A stretch of 64,000 bases of DNA, taken from positions 1,736,001 through 1,800,000 of the forward strand of contig JBBCGQ010000001.1 of NCBI GenBank assembly GCA_037200845.1, given 5' to 3'. Origin of the DNA: Bauldia sp. GTDB lineage: Bacteria > Pseudomonadota > Alphaproteobacteria > Rhizobiales > Kaistiaceae. Each line of letters starts with the position of its first letter. Within the stretch, counting starts at the first letter, position 1. A program made the position numbers and the translations under genes. Shown one piece after another: positions 45,975-54,766 of this stretch. The notes under the pieces are model-generated. The model had not been told where the DNA came from, did no database searches, and saw only the letters and a program-made list of their open reading frames with translations.

Positions 45975-46335
45975 GCTTCTTCTCCTTCGGGGTCTTTGCT
46001 GAAACCTTGCGCTCGGCCTGGAGCTTCTCGAGGTACGCCTCGAGGCGGTCGATCCGCTCCTCCCAGAGCCGGCGGTATTTCTCGAGCCAGTCGTCGACCG
46101 GCTTCAGCGCCTGCGGTTCGATGCGGCACGGCCGCCACTGCGCCTCGCGCCCGCGCACGATCAGGCCGGCGTGCTCCAGCACCTTCAGGTGCTTGGAGAT
46201 GGCGGGGAGCGACATGGCAAACGGCTGCGCCAATTCCGTGACCGACGTTTCGCCGAGCGCCAGGCGCGCAAGGATGGCGCGCCGCGTCGGATCGGCGAGG
46301 GCGGAGAAGGTGGCGCTGAGGCGGTCGGTCGGCAT
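45955..46335 (-). CDS. ArsR-family transcriptional regulator
   Basis: 126 residues: a winged helix (FSALADPTRRAILARLALGETSVTELAQPFAMSLPAISKHLKVLEHAGLI) with a C-terminal Lys-rich coil. No Cys pair for metal sensing is present in the recognition region, so it is probably not a metal sensor. This type regularly heads operons with AHSA1-domain genes, as here, and likely represses them. ATG at 46335. Confidence 0.92.
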   Translation of the reverse strand: MPTDRLSATFSALADPTRRAILARLALGETSVTELAQPFAMSLPAISKHLKVLEHAGLIVRGREAQWRPCRIEPQALKPVDDWLEKYRRLWEERIDRLEAYLEKLQAERKVSAKTPKEKKRGPPRK

Positions 46336-46426
46336 GGCGTGGCTCTGTGGTAAACCTGGTGGTTAATTAACTGAGAGGTGAAATACAGCGCGTGGATGCG
46401 TTCGTCAAGCGGCTTCGCGTCGCGAT

Positions 46427-47431
46427 TCAGAAGCTCGCCGGAAGGGCGGCAGGGTTCAGAGTCGTCAAACCCTGTTCGACATCGGCGAAGGACGTCTCGC
46501 GCAGGTAACGAATTATCGCGGCTGCGCCCACCGGACCCCAGGGTACCGGCTGCTCGATTGGTGGCGCTGGCGAGCCGGTCAGCACGCGATTCGCCTCGAT
46601 GATGAAGGTGCGCCACGGCGACCGCGCCAAAAACGCGATCAGTTCGGCGCGGGCCGGGTGATCGAGCGCGAAGCTGTTGCTCCACGGTTTAAGCTGGCCG
46701 GTGAAGTGCACGATGGCGGCCGGCGCAAAATGGCGGAGGGAAGTCAGCCAGGCGCGGGTAATAAGATTGAAGCTCGGCGACAGCTCCAGCCAGTCGGTGC
46801 GCAACACCGCGTTCAACAGCGTCTGATCCATCCACAGCGGATTCGCCAGACGACCCCTCAACAGCTCCATCATCTTCTTTTCCAGGCGCGCAGCAACGAA
46901 GGCGTCGACGTCGAAGAGCTCGACTCCGCCGTTCAGATACTTTGCGCCGAAGAGGCCGATAAACCGTACGTCCCCCTTCAGGCCCAGGGTCGCGTTGAGT
47001 TCGTCCGCGTTGTGGTGACTGGGAACAAACGGCACGTTGAGGTCGCGCACGGCGGCCACCGCATGTCCGCCCATGTCGAGATCGAACAGGCGGAAGACCT
47101 GCTCCGACTCCGGATAGACATCGCTGTCGAGATAGAGGATGCGGGCGTAGCGTCTGCGGAGCAGGCCAGGGAGGAACAGGCGCAGATAGGTCGCCCGCGT
47201 GAGATAGCTTCGCACCGGCAGGCGGCGCCCGCTATCGACCGAGGTCAGGTCCAGGACCATCTGGTCGGCGTCGAAGGCGCGGGCTTGTGCCAGCAAGGGC
47301 GGCGCGTTGCTCGCCACGATGATATCGACGTCGGGTCGCCTGTTAAGCGTCCGCAGCCGGTGAGCGAGGAACATTGAGGGCGAAAATTGGGCGGCGTCTG
47401 CGACCAGCACAACGGCATTCCGCCGCGCCAT
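46427..47431 (-). CDS. Family 8-like glycosyltransferase
   Basis: 334 residues with the GT8 layout: AVVLVADAAQFSPSMFLAHRL start, SYLTRATYLRLFLPGLLRRRYARILYLDSDVYP with the DxD motif, YLNGGVELFDVDAF, WMDQTLLNAVL and AIVHFTGQLKPW (the metal-coordinating HFxGxxKPW). Such enzymes add galactose or glucose to lipopolysaccharide or other acceptors. The acceptor is unknown. It is transcribed away from ku across a 248-base gap. Confidence 0.88.
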   Translation of the reverse strand: MARRNAVVLVADAAQFSPSMFLAHRLRTLNRRPDVDIIVASNAPPLLAQARAFDADQMVLDLTSVDSGRRLPVRSYLTRATYLRLFLPGLLRRRYARILYLDSDVYPESEQVFRLFDLDMGGHAVAAVRDLNVPFVPSHHNADELNATLGLKGDVRFIGLFGAKYLNGGVELFDVDAFVAARLEKKMMELLRGRLANPLWMDQTLLNAVLRTDWLELSPSFNLITRAWLTSLRHFAPAAIVHFTGQLKPWSNSFALDHPARAELIAFLARSPWRTFIIEANRVLTGSPAPPIEQPVPWGPVGAAAIIRYLRETSFADVEQGLTTLNPAALPASF

Positions 47432-47518
47432 TTCTCGTATTCCCCGTACTCAGCACCAGACCGCGTCCATGTTACGGGACGGCACCGGTCCGGCGCCAGT
47501 GCTCCGCCCCGCGAACGC

Positions 47519-47533
47519 GAACGCACCGCGAAC
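47519..47533 (+). promoter_or_regulatory. Candidate LexA operator upstream of ku
   Basis: GAACGCACCGCGAAC is an exact GAAC-N7-GAAC repeat, 147 bases before the Ku start and in the gap between divergent genes. One such match could arise by chance in a window this size, so functional status is uncertain, but its place before a double-strand-break repair gene is suggestive. Confidence 0.45.
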
Positions 47534-47679
47534 GAAATCTCACATTTCCGCCAAGTATTTGAGCGTTAACCCGCGGCGGCGTATCTTGTCCGCTTGTGTG
47601 CGGCGGGAACCGGTCCTTGCTGGCCGGCGTTGTCGTCTTGAGTTCCCGACCGAGTTTCCGAGTTTCCAGGAGTAAGCGA

Positions 47680-48576
47680 ATGGCCGCGCGTGCGTATTGG
47701 TCAGGTCAGATCCGCCTGGCGCTGGTGTCGATCCCGGTGCAGGTTTTCTCCGCGACGAAGAGCGCGGCGCGGGTCTCGTTCAACCAGATCCACAAGCCGA
47801 GCGGCAAGCGTATCCGCTACGAGAAGGTCGTGCCCGGCGTCGGCGCCGTCGATGCCGACGACATCGTCAAGGGCTATGAGGTCGAGAAGGGCAAGTACGT
47901 GCTGATCTCCGACGAGGAGATCGAGGACGTGAAGCTCGAGGCCAAGCACACGATCGATCTCGTCCAGTTCGTCGACGAGGGCGACATCGACCCGATGTTT
48001 TTCGAGAAGCCGTATTTCGTCGCGCCCGACGAGGACGACGTCGCCGGCGAGGCTTACGTCGTGCTCCGCGATGCGCTGAAGGCGACCAGGAAAATCGGCC
48101 TCGGCCAGCTCGTCGCGCGCGGTCAGGCGAGCGTCGTCGCGCTGAAGGCGCAGGGCAAGGGTCTCATCATCGAGACGCTGCGCTACGCCGACGAGTTGCA
48201 GAACCCGGAGCAGTTTTTCTCGACCGTGCCCGGTGCCAAGCCGGAGAAGGAATTGCTGTCGCTGGCGACCGAGCTGATCGAGCGCAAGGCCAAGCCGTTT
48301 GACGCGAAGGTGTTCAAGAACCAGTACGACATCGCGCTCCGCGAACTGATCGACGCCAAGATGGAGCACCGCAAGCCGCAGGATATCGAGGAGCCGCAGC
48401 TCGGCGCCAAGGTCATCAACCTGATGGACGCGCTGAAGCGGAGCGTGAAGGGCGGCGGTGCGCCCGCTAAGGGCCAGAAGGCTGCCGCGGCGGACGCGCC
48501 GGCGCCGACCAAGAAGGGCAAGGCGGCGAAGGCCAAGGCGGAGAAGAAGCCGGCGGCCAAGCGGCGCGCGGCATAG
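47680..48576 (+). CDS. ku: Non-homologous end joining protein Ku
   Basis: Homodimeric ring that binds DNA double-strand ends and recruits LigD. The 298-residue product has the Ku core (YWSGQIRLALVSIPVQVFSATKSAARVSFNQIHKPSGKRIRYEK; DEEIEDVKLEAKHTIDLVQFVDEGDIDPMFFEKPYFVAPD; LIETLRYADEL-type strand) and a Lys/Ala-rich C-terminal tail of about 40 residues, as in many bacterial Ku proteins. AGGAG precedes the ATG at 47680. ligD follows 550 bases downstream on the same strand, separated by a repeat element and the oppositely oriented CsbD gene. Confidence 0.95.
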   Translation: MAARAYWSGQIRLALVSIPVQVFSATKSAARVSFNQIHKPSGKRIRYEKVVPGVGAVDADDIVKGYEVEKGKYVLISDEEIEDVKLEAKHTIDLVQFVDEGDIDPMFFEKPYFVAPDEDDVAGEAYVVLRDALKATRKIGLGQLVARGQASVVALKAQGKGLIIETLRYADELQNPEQFFSTVPGAKPEKELLSLATELIERKAKPFDAKVFKNQYDIALRELIDAKMEHRKPQDIEEPQLGAKVINLMDALKRSVKGGGAPAKGQKAAAADAPAPTKKGKAAKAKAEKKPAAKRRAA

Positions 48577-48588
48577 CGGCGCCGCCAG

Positions 48589-48769
48589 TTGGTCACCTCT
48601 CCCTGGAGGGAGTGGGCTTCGTTTCTTGAGAGCGAAGCGAACGAGAAACAAAGGGTGAGGGGTTAGGGACCGTGAGGCCTAGAACTCCTGTCCCTGGCCC
48701 TTCGCCCTTTTCGTCTAATTCGTTGCGCTCATAAGGCTCAATCCCTCATCCTCCGGGAGAGGTGACCAA
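48589..48769. repeat. Inverted-repeat element (CTCTCCC family), copy 2
   Basis: Ends TTGGTCACCTCTCCC (48589-48603) and GGGAGAGGTGACCAA (48755-48769) form a perfect 15-bp inverted repeat. The interior has GCTTCG/CGAAGC-type arms like copy 1 (6337-6516). It starts 12 bases after the ku stop. Confidence 0.8.
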
Positions 48770-48843
48770 TGGGCGCCACGTCCAGGCGTGAAAAAGGCCG
48801 GCCCGCATTCGCGAACCGGCCCCAAATGTTTGCAGCGATGCTG

Positions 48844-49017
48844 CTACTTGCCGCGCAGCGTATCCTTCAGCCCGCCGACGGCGTTCTGAATCTTGCCCGC
48901 CGCCTTGTCGGACTTGCCCTCGGCCTGGAGCTTCGAGTCGCCCGTCATCTTGCCGACGGCTTCCTTCACGGTGCCCTTGGCCTGCTTGGCCGAGCCTTCC
49001 ACGCGATCCTTATCCAT
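48844..49017 (-). CDS. CsbD family stress protein
   Basis: 57 residues: MDKDRVEGSAKQAKGTVKEA, then GKMTGDSKLQAEGKSDKAAGKIQNAVGGLKD, a textbook CsbD protein (general-stress, function unknown). The ATG at 49017 gives the expected length. It is embedded between ku and ligD on the opposite strand, which is common in alphaproteobacteria with stress-linked end joining. Confidence 0.93.
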   Translation of the reverse strand: MDKDRVEGSAKQAKGTVKEAVGKMTGDSKLQAEGKSDKAAGKIQNAVGGLKDTLRGK

Positions 49018-49123
49018 GATTGACCTCGCTGGTGTTTCGAATGATGGAACAACGCCAGCCATGCCGCCTTCGTTCCATAGGCGCAGGAACGACAACGTCG
49101 CAGGGCCGTTGTAACCTCTCGCC

Positions 49124-51694
49124 ATGGCCGATCGTCTCAAGACCTACCGTTCCAAGCGCGACTTCAAGAAGACCGCCGAGCCGGCGGGGGAGGCGCGCCC
49201 GGTCCGCAGCGGGCACCGCTACCTGATCCAGAAGCACGACGCGACGCGGCTGCATTTCGATTTCCGCCTCGAGCATGACGGCGTGTTGCTGTCCTGGGCG
49301 GTGACGCGCGGACCGAGCTACGACCCGAAGGACAAGCGCCTCGCCGTCCACGTCGAGGATCACCCGCTGGAATACGGCGACTTCGAGGGCACGATCCCCG
49401 CCGGCAACTACGGCGGCGGCACGGTGATGCTGTGGGACGAGGGGACGTGGGAGCCGGTCGGCGACGTCGATGAGGGGCTCGCCAAGGGCGATTTCAAGTT
49501 CATCCTCCACGGCGAGCGGCTCAAAGGAAAATGGGTCCTCGTCCAGATCAAGCACAACCGCGACAAGCGCTCCAAGGCCGACAACTGGCTGCTGATCAAG
49601 GAGCGCGACGAATACGCCGAGGCCGAGAAGAAACCGATCATCGAGCGTGCGCTGACCAGCGTCAGGAGCGGGCGGACGATGGAGGAGATCGCCTCGGGCA
49701 ACGTCGAGTGGGTGAAGGGTCGCCGCATCAAGGAACTCGCCGCCGACCCCGGGGAGAAGAAGCGCAAGCCGCGCGAGCGCGCCACGCCGAAGGGCGCGCG
49801 GCAGGAGCCGCCGCAATGGACCGAGCCGCAGCTCGCCTCGCTGGTCGAGGCGCCGCCCGACGGCAAGGAATGGCTGCACGAGATAAAGTTCGACGGTTAC
49901 CGGGTCGAGGCGGCGGTCGGCGCGGGGCGGGCGGCGATCTACACCCGCACCGGTCTCGACTGGACCGACAAGTTCCGCCCTATCGTCCAGCCGCTCGCCG
50001 ATCTGCCGTGCCGCTCGGCATTGTTAGACGGCGAAGCAGTCGTCCAGGACGACAGCGGCAAAAGCGATTTCGGCCGCCTGCAGAACGCCATCGCCGAGGG
50101 CAAGGGCGGCATCGTCTACTACGCCTTCGACCTGCTGGCGCTTGACGGCGTCGACCTTCGCAAGCTGCCGCTCGTGGAGCGCAAGAAGAAGCTGCAGAAG
50201 CTGCTGGAAGACCAGCCCTCGGCCGGACCGCTGTTCTATTCCGACCACGTCGTTGGCAACGGCCGCCAGACCTTCGAGCAGGCGTGCGAGATGAAGCTGG
50301 AAGGCATCGTCTCCAAGCGCGCCGAGGCGCCGTATCGGGCAGGGCGCACCAAGGGCTGGCTGAAGGTGAAGTGCGGCATGGGGCAGGAGCTGATCGTCGT
50401 CGGCTGGCAGCCATCGACCGTGAAGGGCCGGCCGTTCTCGTCGCTGCTGGTGGCGACGCGCGAGGAAGACAAGCTGACCTATCGCGGCAAGATCGGCACC
50501 GGCTACGGCGAACGCGAATTGCAGGCGGTGTGGAAGGAGCTGGCGAAGCGTCCGCTCGCCAAGCCGCCGCTCGACGATGTGCCCCGCGACATCGCGCGGA
50601 AATCGAAATTCGTCCGCCCCGATCTCGTCGCCGAAGTCGAGTTCACCGGCTGGACGGAGGAAGGGTACGTGCGCCACGGCGCCTTCAAGGGGCTGCGCGC
50701 CGACAAGCAGGCGAAGGAGGTCAAACGCGAGATGCCCCAGGAACCCGCGAAGGATCCGCCGAAGCCATCCGCCATCATCACGGTCACCAACGACCAACGC
50801 GATTCAGGCACGCTGACCATCGGCGGCGTGCGTGTCACCCATCCCGACAAGCTGGTGTACGCCGCCGAGCGCATCACCAAGCGCAGCCTCATCGACTATT
50901 ACCGCGCGGTCGCAAAACTGATGCTGCCGCATGTCGTCGACCGGCCGCTGTCGATCGTGCGCTGCCCGGACGGCGCCGACGGCGACTGCTTCTTCCAGAA
51001 GCATGCCTCAATGGGTTTCCCCGCCGCCTTCGGCAAGGTCAGCATCAAGGAGAAGGAAGCCAAGGGCGACTACCTGACGATCAGCGGCGAGGACGGGCTG
51101 ATCGCGGCGGTGCAGATGGGCGCGCTCGAGCTGCACATCTGGGGCTCGCACAACAAAACACTGGATTCGCCCGACCGCATCGTCTTCGACTTCGACCCCG
51201 ACGAGGAGGTGACGTTCGCGGGGGTGAAGGACGCCGCCCGCGAAATGCGCGACCGGCTGAAGTCGCTGGGGCTCGTGTCGTTTCCGATGGCGACCGGCGG
51301 CAAGGGCATCCACGTCGTCGTGCCGCTGACGCCGAAGTACGGCTGGGACGACGTCAAGGCATTCGCCGAGGCGATGGCCCGCACGATGGCCAACGACGAC
51401 CCGGACCGCTACCTCGCCGAGATGTCGAAGGCGCGCCGCAAGGGCAAGATTTTCATCGACTACCTGCGCAACGGCCGCGGTGCCACCGCGATTGCGCCGT
51501 ACTCGACGCGGGCCCGCAAGGGCGCGCCGGTGGCCTGGCCGCTGGCATGGACTGAGCTGGCTAAGCTTCCCTCCGCCCATGAGGCGACGGTCGAAAATGC
51601 GGCGGCGCTGCTGCTGAAGCGCAAGGCCGATCCGTGGAAAGATTACTTCGCCGTCAAACAAATATTGCCGCTCGACAAACTCGGATCAAAGTAA
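49124..51694 (+). CDS. ligD: Multifunctional DNA ligase D
   Basis: ATP-dependent ligase, polymerase/primase and 3'-phosphoesterase of bacterial end joining. The 856 residues order as: PE domain (about 5-190; YLIQKHDATRLHFDFRLEHDGVL, with metal His/Asp residues, and IPAGNYGGG), ligase (about 225-520; EIKFDGYR with the adenylated Lys, KLEGIVSKRA, WLKVKC) and POL domain (about 555-856; VTHPDKLVYAAE, FDFDPDEEVTF, TGGKGIHVVVPL). All catalytic segments appear intact. ATG at 49124. It functions with Ku at 47680. Confidence 0.96.
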   Translation: MADRLKTYRSKRDFKKTAEPAGEARPVRSGHRYLIQKHDATRLHFDFRLEHDGVLLSWAVTRGPSYDPKDKRLAVHVEDHPLEYGDFEGTIPAGNYGGGTVMLWDEGTWEPVGDVDEGLAKGDFKFILHGERLKGKWVLVQIKHNRDKRSKADNWLLIKERDEYAEAEKKPIIERALTSVRSGRTMEEIASGNVEWVKGRRIKELAADPGEKKRKPRERATPKGARQEPPQWTEPQLASLVEAPPDGKEWLHEIKFDGYRVEAAVGAGRAAIYTRTGLDWTDKFRPIVQPLADLPCRSALLDGEAVVQDDSGKSDFGRLQNAIAEGKGGIVYYAFDLLALDGVDLRKLPLVERKKKLQKLLEDQPSAGPLFYSDHVVGNGRQTFEQACEMKLEGIVSKRAEAPYRAGRTKGWLKVKCGMGQELIVVGWQPSTVKGRPFSSLLVATREEDKLTYRGKIGTGYGERELQAVWKELAKRPLAKPPLDDVPRDIARKSKFVRPDLVAEVEFTGWTEEGYVRHGAFKGLRADKQAKEVKREMPQEPAKDPPKPSAIITVTNDQRDSGTLTIGGVRVTHPDKLVYAAERITKRSLIDYYRAVAKLMLPHVVDRPLSIVRCPDGADGDCFFQKHASMGFPAAFGKVSIKEKEAKGDYLTISGEDGLIAAVQMGALELHIWGSHNKTLDSPDRIVFDFDPDEEVTFAGVKDAAREMRDRLKSLGLVSFPMATGGKGIHVVVPLTPKYGWDDVKAFAEAMARTMANDDPDRYLAEMSKARRKGKIFIDYLRNGRGATAIAPYSTRARKGAPVAWPLAWTELAKLPSAHEATVENAAALLLKRKADPWKDYFAVKQILPLDKLGSK

Positions 51695-51802
51695 GCCGGC
51701 GAAGTATTATCGCGCCGAAAGTCTCGAATCTAACGGTCGAAATCCGGACGCCGTCAGTGTATAGTTAACGCGTTGGGTAATGCGTCAGAGGAGTGCGGAC
51801 CT

Positions 51803-52003
51803 ATGGGCGATACAACAGGCGTCATCTATTCACCGCCGAAGATCGGCTTGCCGTTCCTGGTGGTGACTTTTGCAGACGGTGCGATCCAGACGCAGACGGC
51901 GGCGAGCCGCTCCGAAGCCCGCGCCATGCTGGCTGGCAAGACGCGGCGGCCGCCAATCGCGGCGATGAACGGCGACAAGCCGGCCGGCGTCGCCAAGCAG
52001 TAG
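51803..52003 (+). CDS. Small hypothetical protein
   Basis: 66 residues: GVIYSPPKIGLPFLVVTFADGAIQTQTAASRSEARAMLAGK and a basic tail. There is a ribosome-site-like AGAGGAG upstream of ATG 51803; an ATG at 51773 would add ten residues. No recognised family; codon bias supports coding. Confidence 0.6.
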   Translation: MGDTTGVIYSPPKIGLPFLVVTFADGAIQTQTAASRSEARAMLAGKTRRPPIAAMNGDKPAGVAKQ

Positions 52004-52092
52004 CTTCCACTGTCAGGCTTCGTTCGGTCGACGGATGCGTATGGCCCCGGCGGAAGGGAGACTTGCGCCTTGCGCCGGGCGTCCCAATATGA

Positions 52093-52107
52093 GAACGTAT
52101 AGGGAAC
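52093..52107 (+). promoter_or_regulatory. LexA operator (SOS box) upstream of ssb
   Basis: GAACGTATAGGGAAC is an exact GAAC-N7-GAAC repeat, 116 bases upstream of the ssb start, in a 220-base gap with no other gene. ssb is a known LexA target in several alphaproteobacteria. Confidence 0.72.
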
Positions 52108-52223
52108 AGGTGCAGCCGCCTGTGGATAACTTTGGTCGCCGGATCGCCGGCCGGGCTAAGCGGTTAGGTTCGCCGGGAAACAGAAGCGGCTACGGCACAT
52201 TTGGTTAGCAGGAGCGTCAGGTC

Positions 52224-52718
52224 ATGGCGGGTAGCGTCAACAAGGTCATTCTCGTCGGCAATCTCGGCCGCGATCCGGAAGTCCGCCGGCTGAATTCGGG
52301 CAAGCCGGTGGTCAATCTCAGCGTCGCCACCTCGGAAAACTGGCGCGACAAGGACACCGGCGAGCGCAAGGAGAAGACGGAGTGGCACCGCGTCGTCATC
52401 TTCAATGAGAATCTCGCCAAGATCGCCGAGCAGTACCTGAAGAAGGGCGCCAAGGTTTACGTCGAAGGCCAGCTCCAGACGCGCAAGTACACCGACACCG
52501 CCGGCGTCGAGAAGTACTCGACCGAGGTCGTGCTGCAGGGCTTCAACGCGACGCTGACCATGCTCGACGGCCGCGACGGCGCCCCACGCGGCGGCGAGGA
52601 GGGCGGCGACTTCGGCCGCTCCAGCCCGATGGAAGGCGGCGGGCGCGAGCCGGCACGCGCCGGCCGCTCGGGCGGCCCGTCGCTTGCCGAGGAACTGGAC
52701 GACGAGATTCCGTTCTAG
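52224..52718 (+). CDS. ssb: Single-stranded DNA-binding protein
   Basis: 164 residues: an OB-fold ([78 protein letters not shown]), a Gly/Arg-rich linker and the protein-interaction tip DDEIPF. AGGAG lies nine bases before the ATG. The gene stands between ligD's small neighbour and marC, preceded by a LexA-type site. Confidence 0.97.
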   Translation: MAGSVNKVILVGNLGRDPEVRRLNSGKPVVNLSVATSENWRDKDTGERKEKTEWHRVVIFNENLAKIAEQYLKKGAKVYVEGQLQTRKYTDTAGVEKYSTEVVLQGFNATLTMLDGRDGAPRGGEEGGDFGRSSPMEGGGREPARAGRSGGPSLAEELDDEIPF

Positions 52719-52761
52719 GCATTCGTTCGCGGTTTTTATTCGGACGGTCGTTCCGGGCCAT

Positions 52762-52861
52762 CGCCGTTCCGGCGAAGGCCGGAATTCAACGCAGTGAGTT
52801 CAGCGAACGCCGACGCGCAGTTGCGTCCAGCGTTGGAGCCCCGGCTTTCGCCGGGGTGACG
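52762..52861. repeat. REP-like inverted-repeat element, copy D
   Basis: Left arm CGTTCCGGCGAAGGCCGGAA with TTCAACGC, right arm GCGTTGGAGCCCCGGCTTTC and GCCGGGGTGACG. Together with copy E it fills most of the 350-base gap between ssb and marC, which holds no gene. Confidence 0.7.
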
Positions 52862-52898
52862 AACGAGGGTACGAGGCGCCGGCGCAACATCCATTCGC

Positions 52899-52995
52899 TT
52901 TCCCCGCGAAAGTGGGGACCGAGGTCTCAATTCGGCGAGAGGCTTGTGTCTGTGCCGCGACCTCATTCCTGGATCCACGCTTTCGCGGGGATGAG
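52899..52995. repeat. REP-like inverted-repeat element, copy E
   Basis: Left arm TTTCCCCGCGAAAGTGGGGA and right arm TGGATCCACGCTTTCGCGGG. It is directly beside copy D, giving a tandem of two elements after ssb. Confidence 0.65.
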
Positions 52996-53068
52996 CGGTG
53001 GAGGGGATGTCCCGCACGCGTTGACACGGGTTCGGTGCCGCGGCCTTCGCAAGGTGAGTGGGAGGAAG

Positions 53069-53704
53069 CTACGGCGTCGCCGCGGCCGCCTTCACGATCG
53101 TCGTGATGCCGTCGACCACGAACTGCACGGCGAGCGCCGCCAGGATCAGGCCGAGCAGGCGGCTGACCACGATGCGGCCGGTCTCGCCCAGTATCCGCTC
53201 GAGGTCGTGCGCCAGCAGGAAGACCGCCAGGCACGCCGCGATCAGCACGATGATGATGGCGATCAGCCCGGCCATCAGGCCGAGCGAATGCGCCTGCGAG
53301 GCGAGCAGGATCGTCGCCGAGATCGCGCCCGGGCCGGTGATCAGCGGGATCGCCAGCGGGAAGACGGCGATGTGGCGGAGGTCGTCGCGCTCGACCGCGG
53401 TCTGCGCCGCGACCGACTTCCGCTCCTCGCGCCGCCCGAACACCATCTCGAAGGCAATGACGAACAGCAGCAGCCCGCCGGCGATGCGGAAAGCCGGCAG
53501 CGAGATGCCGAGGAAGCCGATCAGCGGCTCGCCGACCAGCGCGAAGCCGATCAGCACCGCGCCGGCGATGAGCGTGGCGCGGATCGCGGTGGCGCGGCGC
53601 TCGGCGCGCGTCCGCCCCGCCGTCAGCACGACGAAGATCGGCGCCAGACCCGGCGGGTCGATGGTCACGAACAGCGTCACGATGGCGGAGAGCAGGTAGT
53701 CCAC
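53069..53704 (-). CDS. MarC family membrane protein
   Basis: 211 residues with six membrane helices. FVTIDPPGLAPIFVVLT at the start, FRIAGGLLLFVIAFEMVFG and FPLAIPLITGPGAISATILL identify the MarC/UPF0056 family, membrane proteins of unresolved function once linked to multiple antibiotic resistance. The GTG at 53704 gives the typical length; an ATG at 53755 would add 17 non-conserved residues. marC next to ssb and near gyrA is an old arrangement in this order. Confidence 0.88.
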   Translation of the reverse strand: MDYLLSAIVTLFVTIDPPGLAPIFVVLTAGRTRAERRATAIRATLIAGAVLIGFALVGEPLIGFLGISLPAFRIAGGLLLFVIAFEMVFGRREERKSVAAQTAVERDDLRHIAVFPLAIPLITGPGAISATILLASQAHSLGLMAGLIAIIIVLIAACLAVFLLAHDLERILGETGRIVVSRLLGLILAALAVQFVVDGITTIVKAAAATP

Positions 53705-53876
53705 GCTGGCCCCGGCTAGACTCGTTTCGCCGGATCGTGCCAGCCGCGCGGGCATGGCGCCAGTGACCCCCTCATAATAACGCAGTTCGGGTTGCGCCGG
53801 CGGGGATTGCCGCCGCGGTGCGTCACGGCTATCCGGTTACGCGCCTGTTCAGGCCGCGTGATGTCAGGAGCGAGCG

Positions 53877-54650
53877 ATGGGGGTGCGGATTACGCTGATC
53901 GGCGGCCCGACGGCTCTGATCGAGGCGGGCGGCTTGCGCTTTCTCACCGACCCGACCTTCGACGCGCCCGGCCAATACAAGCGGCCGAATTCCACCACGC
54001 TGGAAAAGACGGCGGGCCCGGCGCTGAGCGCCGATCAGGTCGGTCGTGTCGACGCCGTGCTGCTCAGCCACGATGAGCACGCCGACAATCTCGATGATTC
54101 CGGCCGGGCGTATCTGGCGCGTGCCGGACGGGTGCTTACCACCGCGGGCGGCGCCGAGCGCCTCGGGGGAACGGTGGAGGGCTTTGTGCCCTGGGCTTCG
54201 ACCGAAGTGAAAGGCGCGAACGGCCGCAGCGCGCGCGTGACGGCGACGCCGGCGCGGCACGGGCCGGCCGGCGTCGAGCCGATCGCGGGCGACGTGGTGG
54301 GCTTCGTGATCGAGTTCGACGATGCAACACGCCCCGTTTACGTCACCGGCGATACCGTCTGGTACGATGGCGTCGCGGAAGTCGCGCGGCGCTTCCGGCC
54401 GGGTATCGTCATGCCGTTCGCCGGCGCCGCGCAGACGCGCGCGCCGTTTCACCTCACCATGAATACCAACGACGTCGTCGAGACCGCGCACGCCTTTCCC
54501 GACGCCGTCATCGTGCCGGTTCACTATGATAGCTGGACCCACTTCAAGCAGACGGCGAACGACCTCGACGTATCGTTCAACGCGCTGGGCTTCGCCAGGC
54601 AGTTGCGATTGCTGACGCCGGGTGTTGCTACGGAGATCGCCGTGCCCTGA
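53877..54650 (+). CDS. MBL-fold metallohydrolase (UlaG/YtkL-like)
   Basis: 257 residues. GLRFLTDPTFDAPG and LLSHDEHADNLDD carry the HxxHxDN metal motif, PARHGPAG a further His, VYVTGDTVWYDG the bridging Asp and VPVHYDSWTHF the last His. This is the beta-lactamase-superfamily layout of UlaG-like hydrolases. Substrate unknown. ATG at 53877, no operon partner. Confidence 0.87.
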   Translation: MGVRITLIGGPTALIEAGGLRFLTDPTFDAPGQYKRPNSTTLEKTAGPALSADQVGRVDAVLLSHDEHADNLDDSGRAYLARAGRVLTTAGGAERLGGTVEGFVPWASTEVKGANGRSARVTATPARHGPAGVEPIAGDVVGFVIEFDDATRPVYVTGDTVWYDGVAEVARRFRPGIVMPFAGAAQTRAPFHLTMNTNDVVETAHAFPDAVIVPVHYDSWTHFKQTANDLDVSFNALGFARQLRLLTPGVATEIAVP

Positions 54651-54766
54651 GCGCAGCCGCTGTTTCGCCAGGCGGCGCCGGGAAGAACGGGGCGCGCCAC
54701 GCAGCGGTTGCGGAAAGTCCGCGTGCCATGTTTATGTTGCGGCGCGGGGTCAGGGGCGGGACGTGA

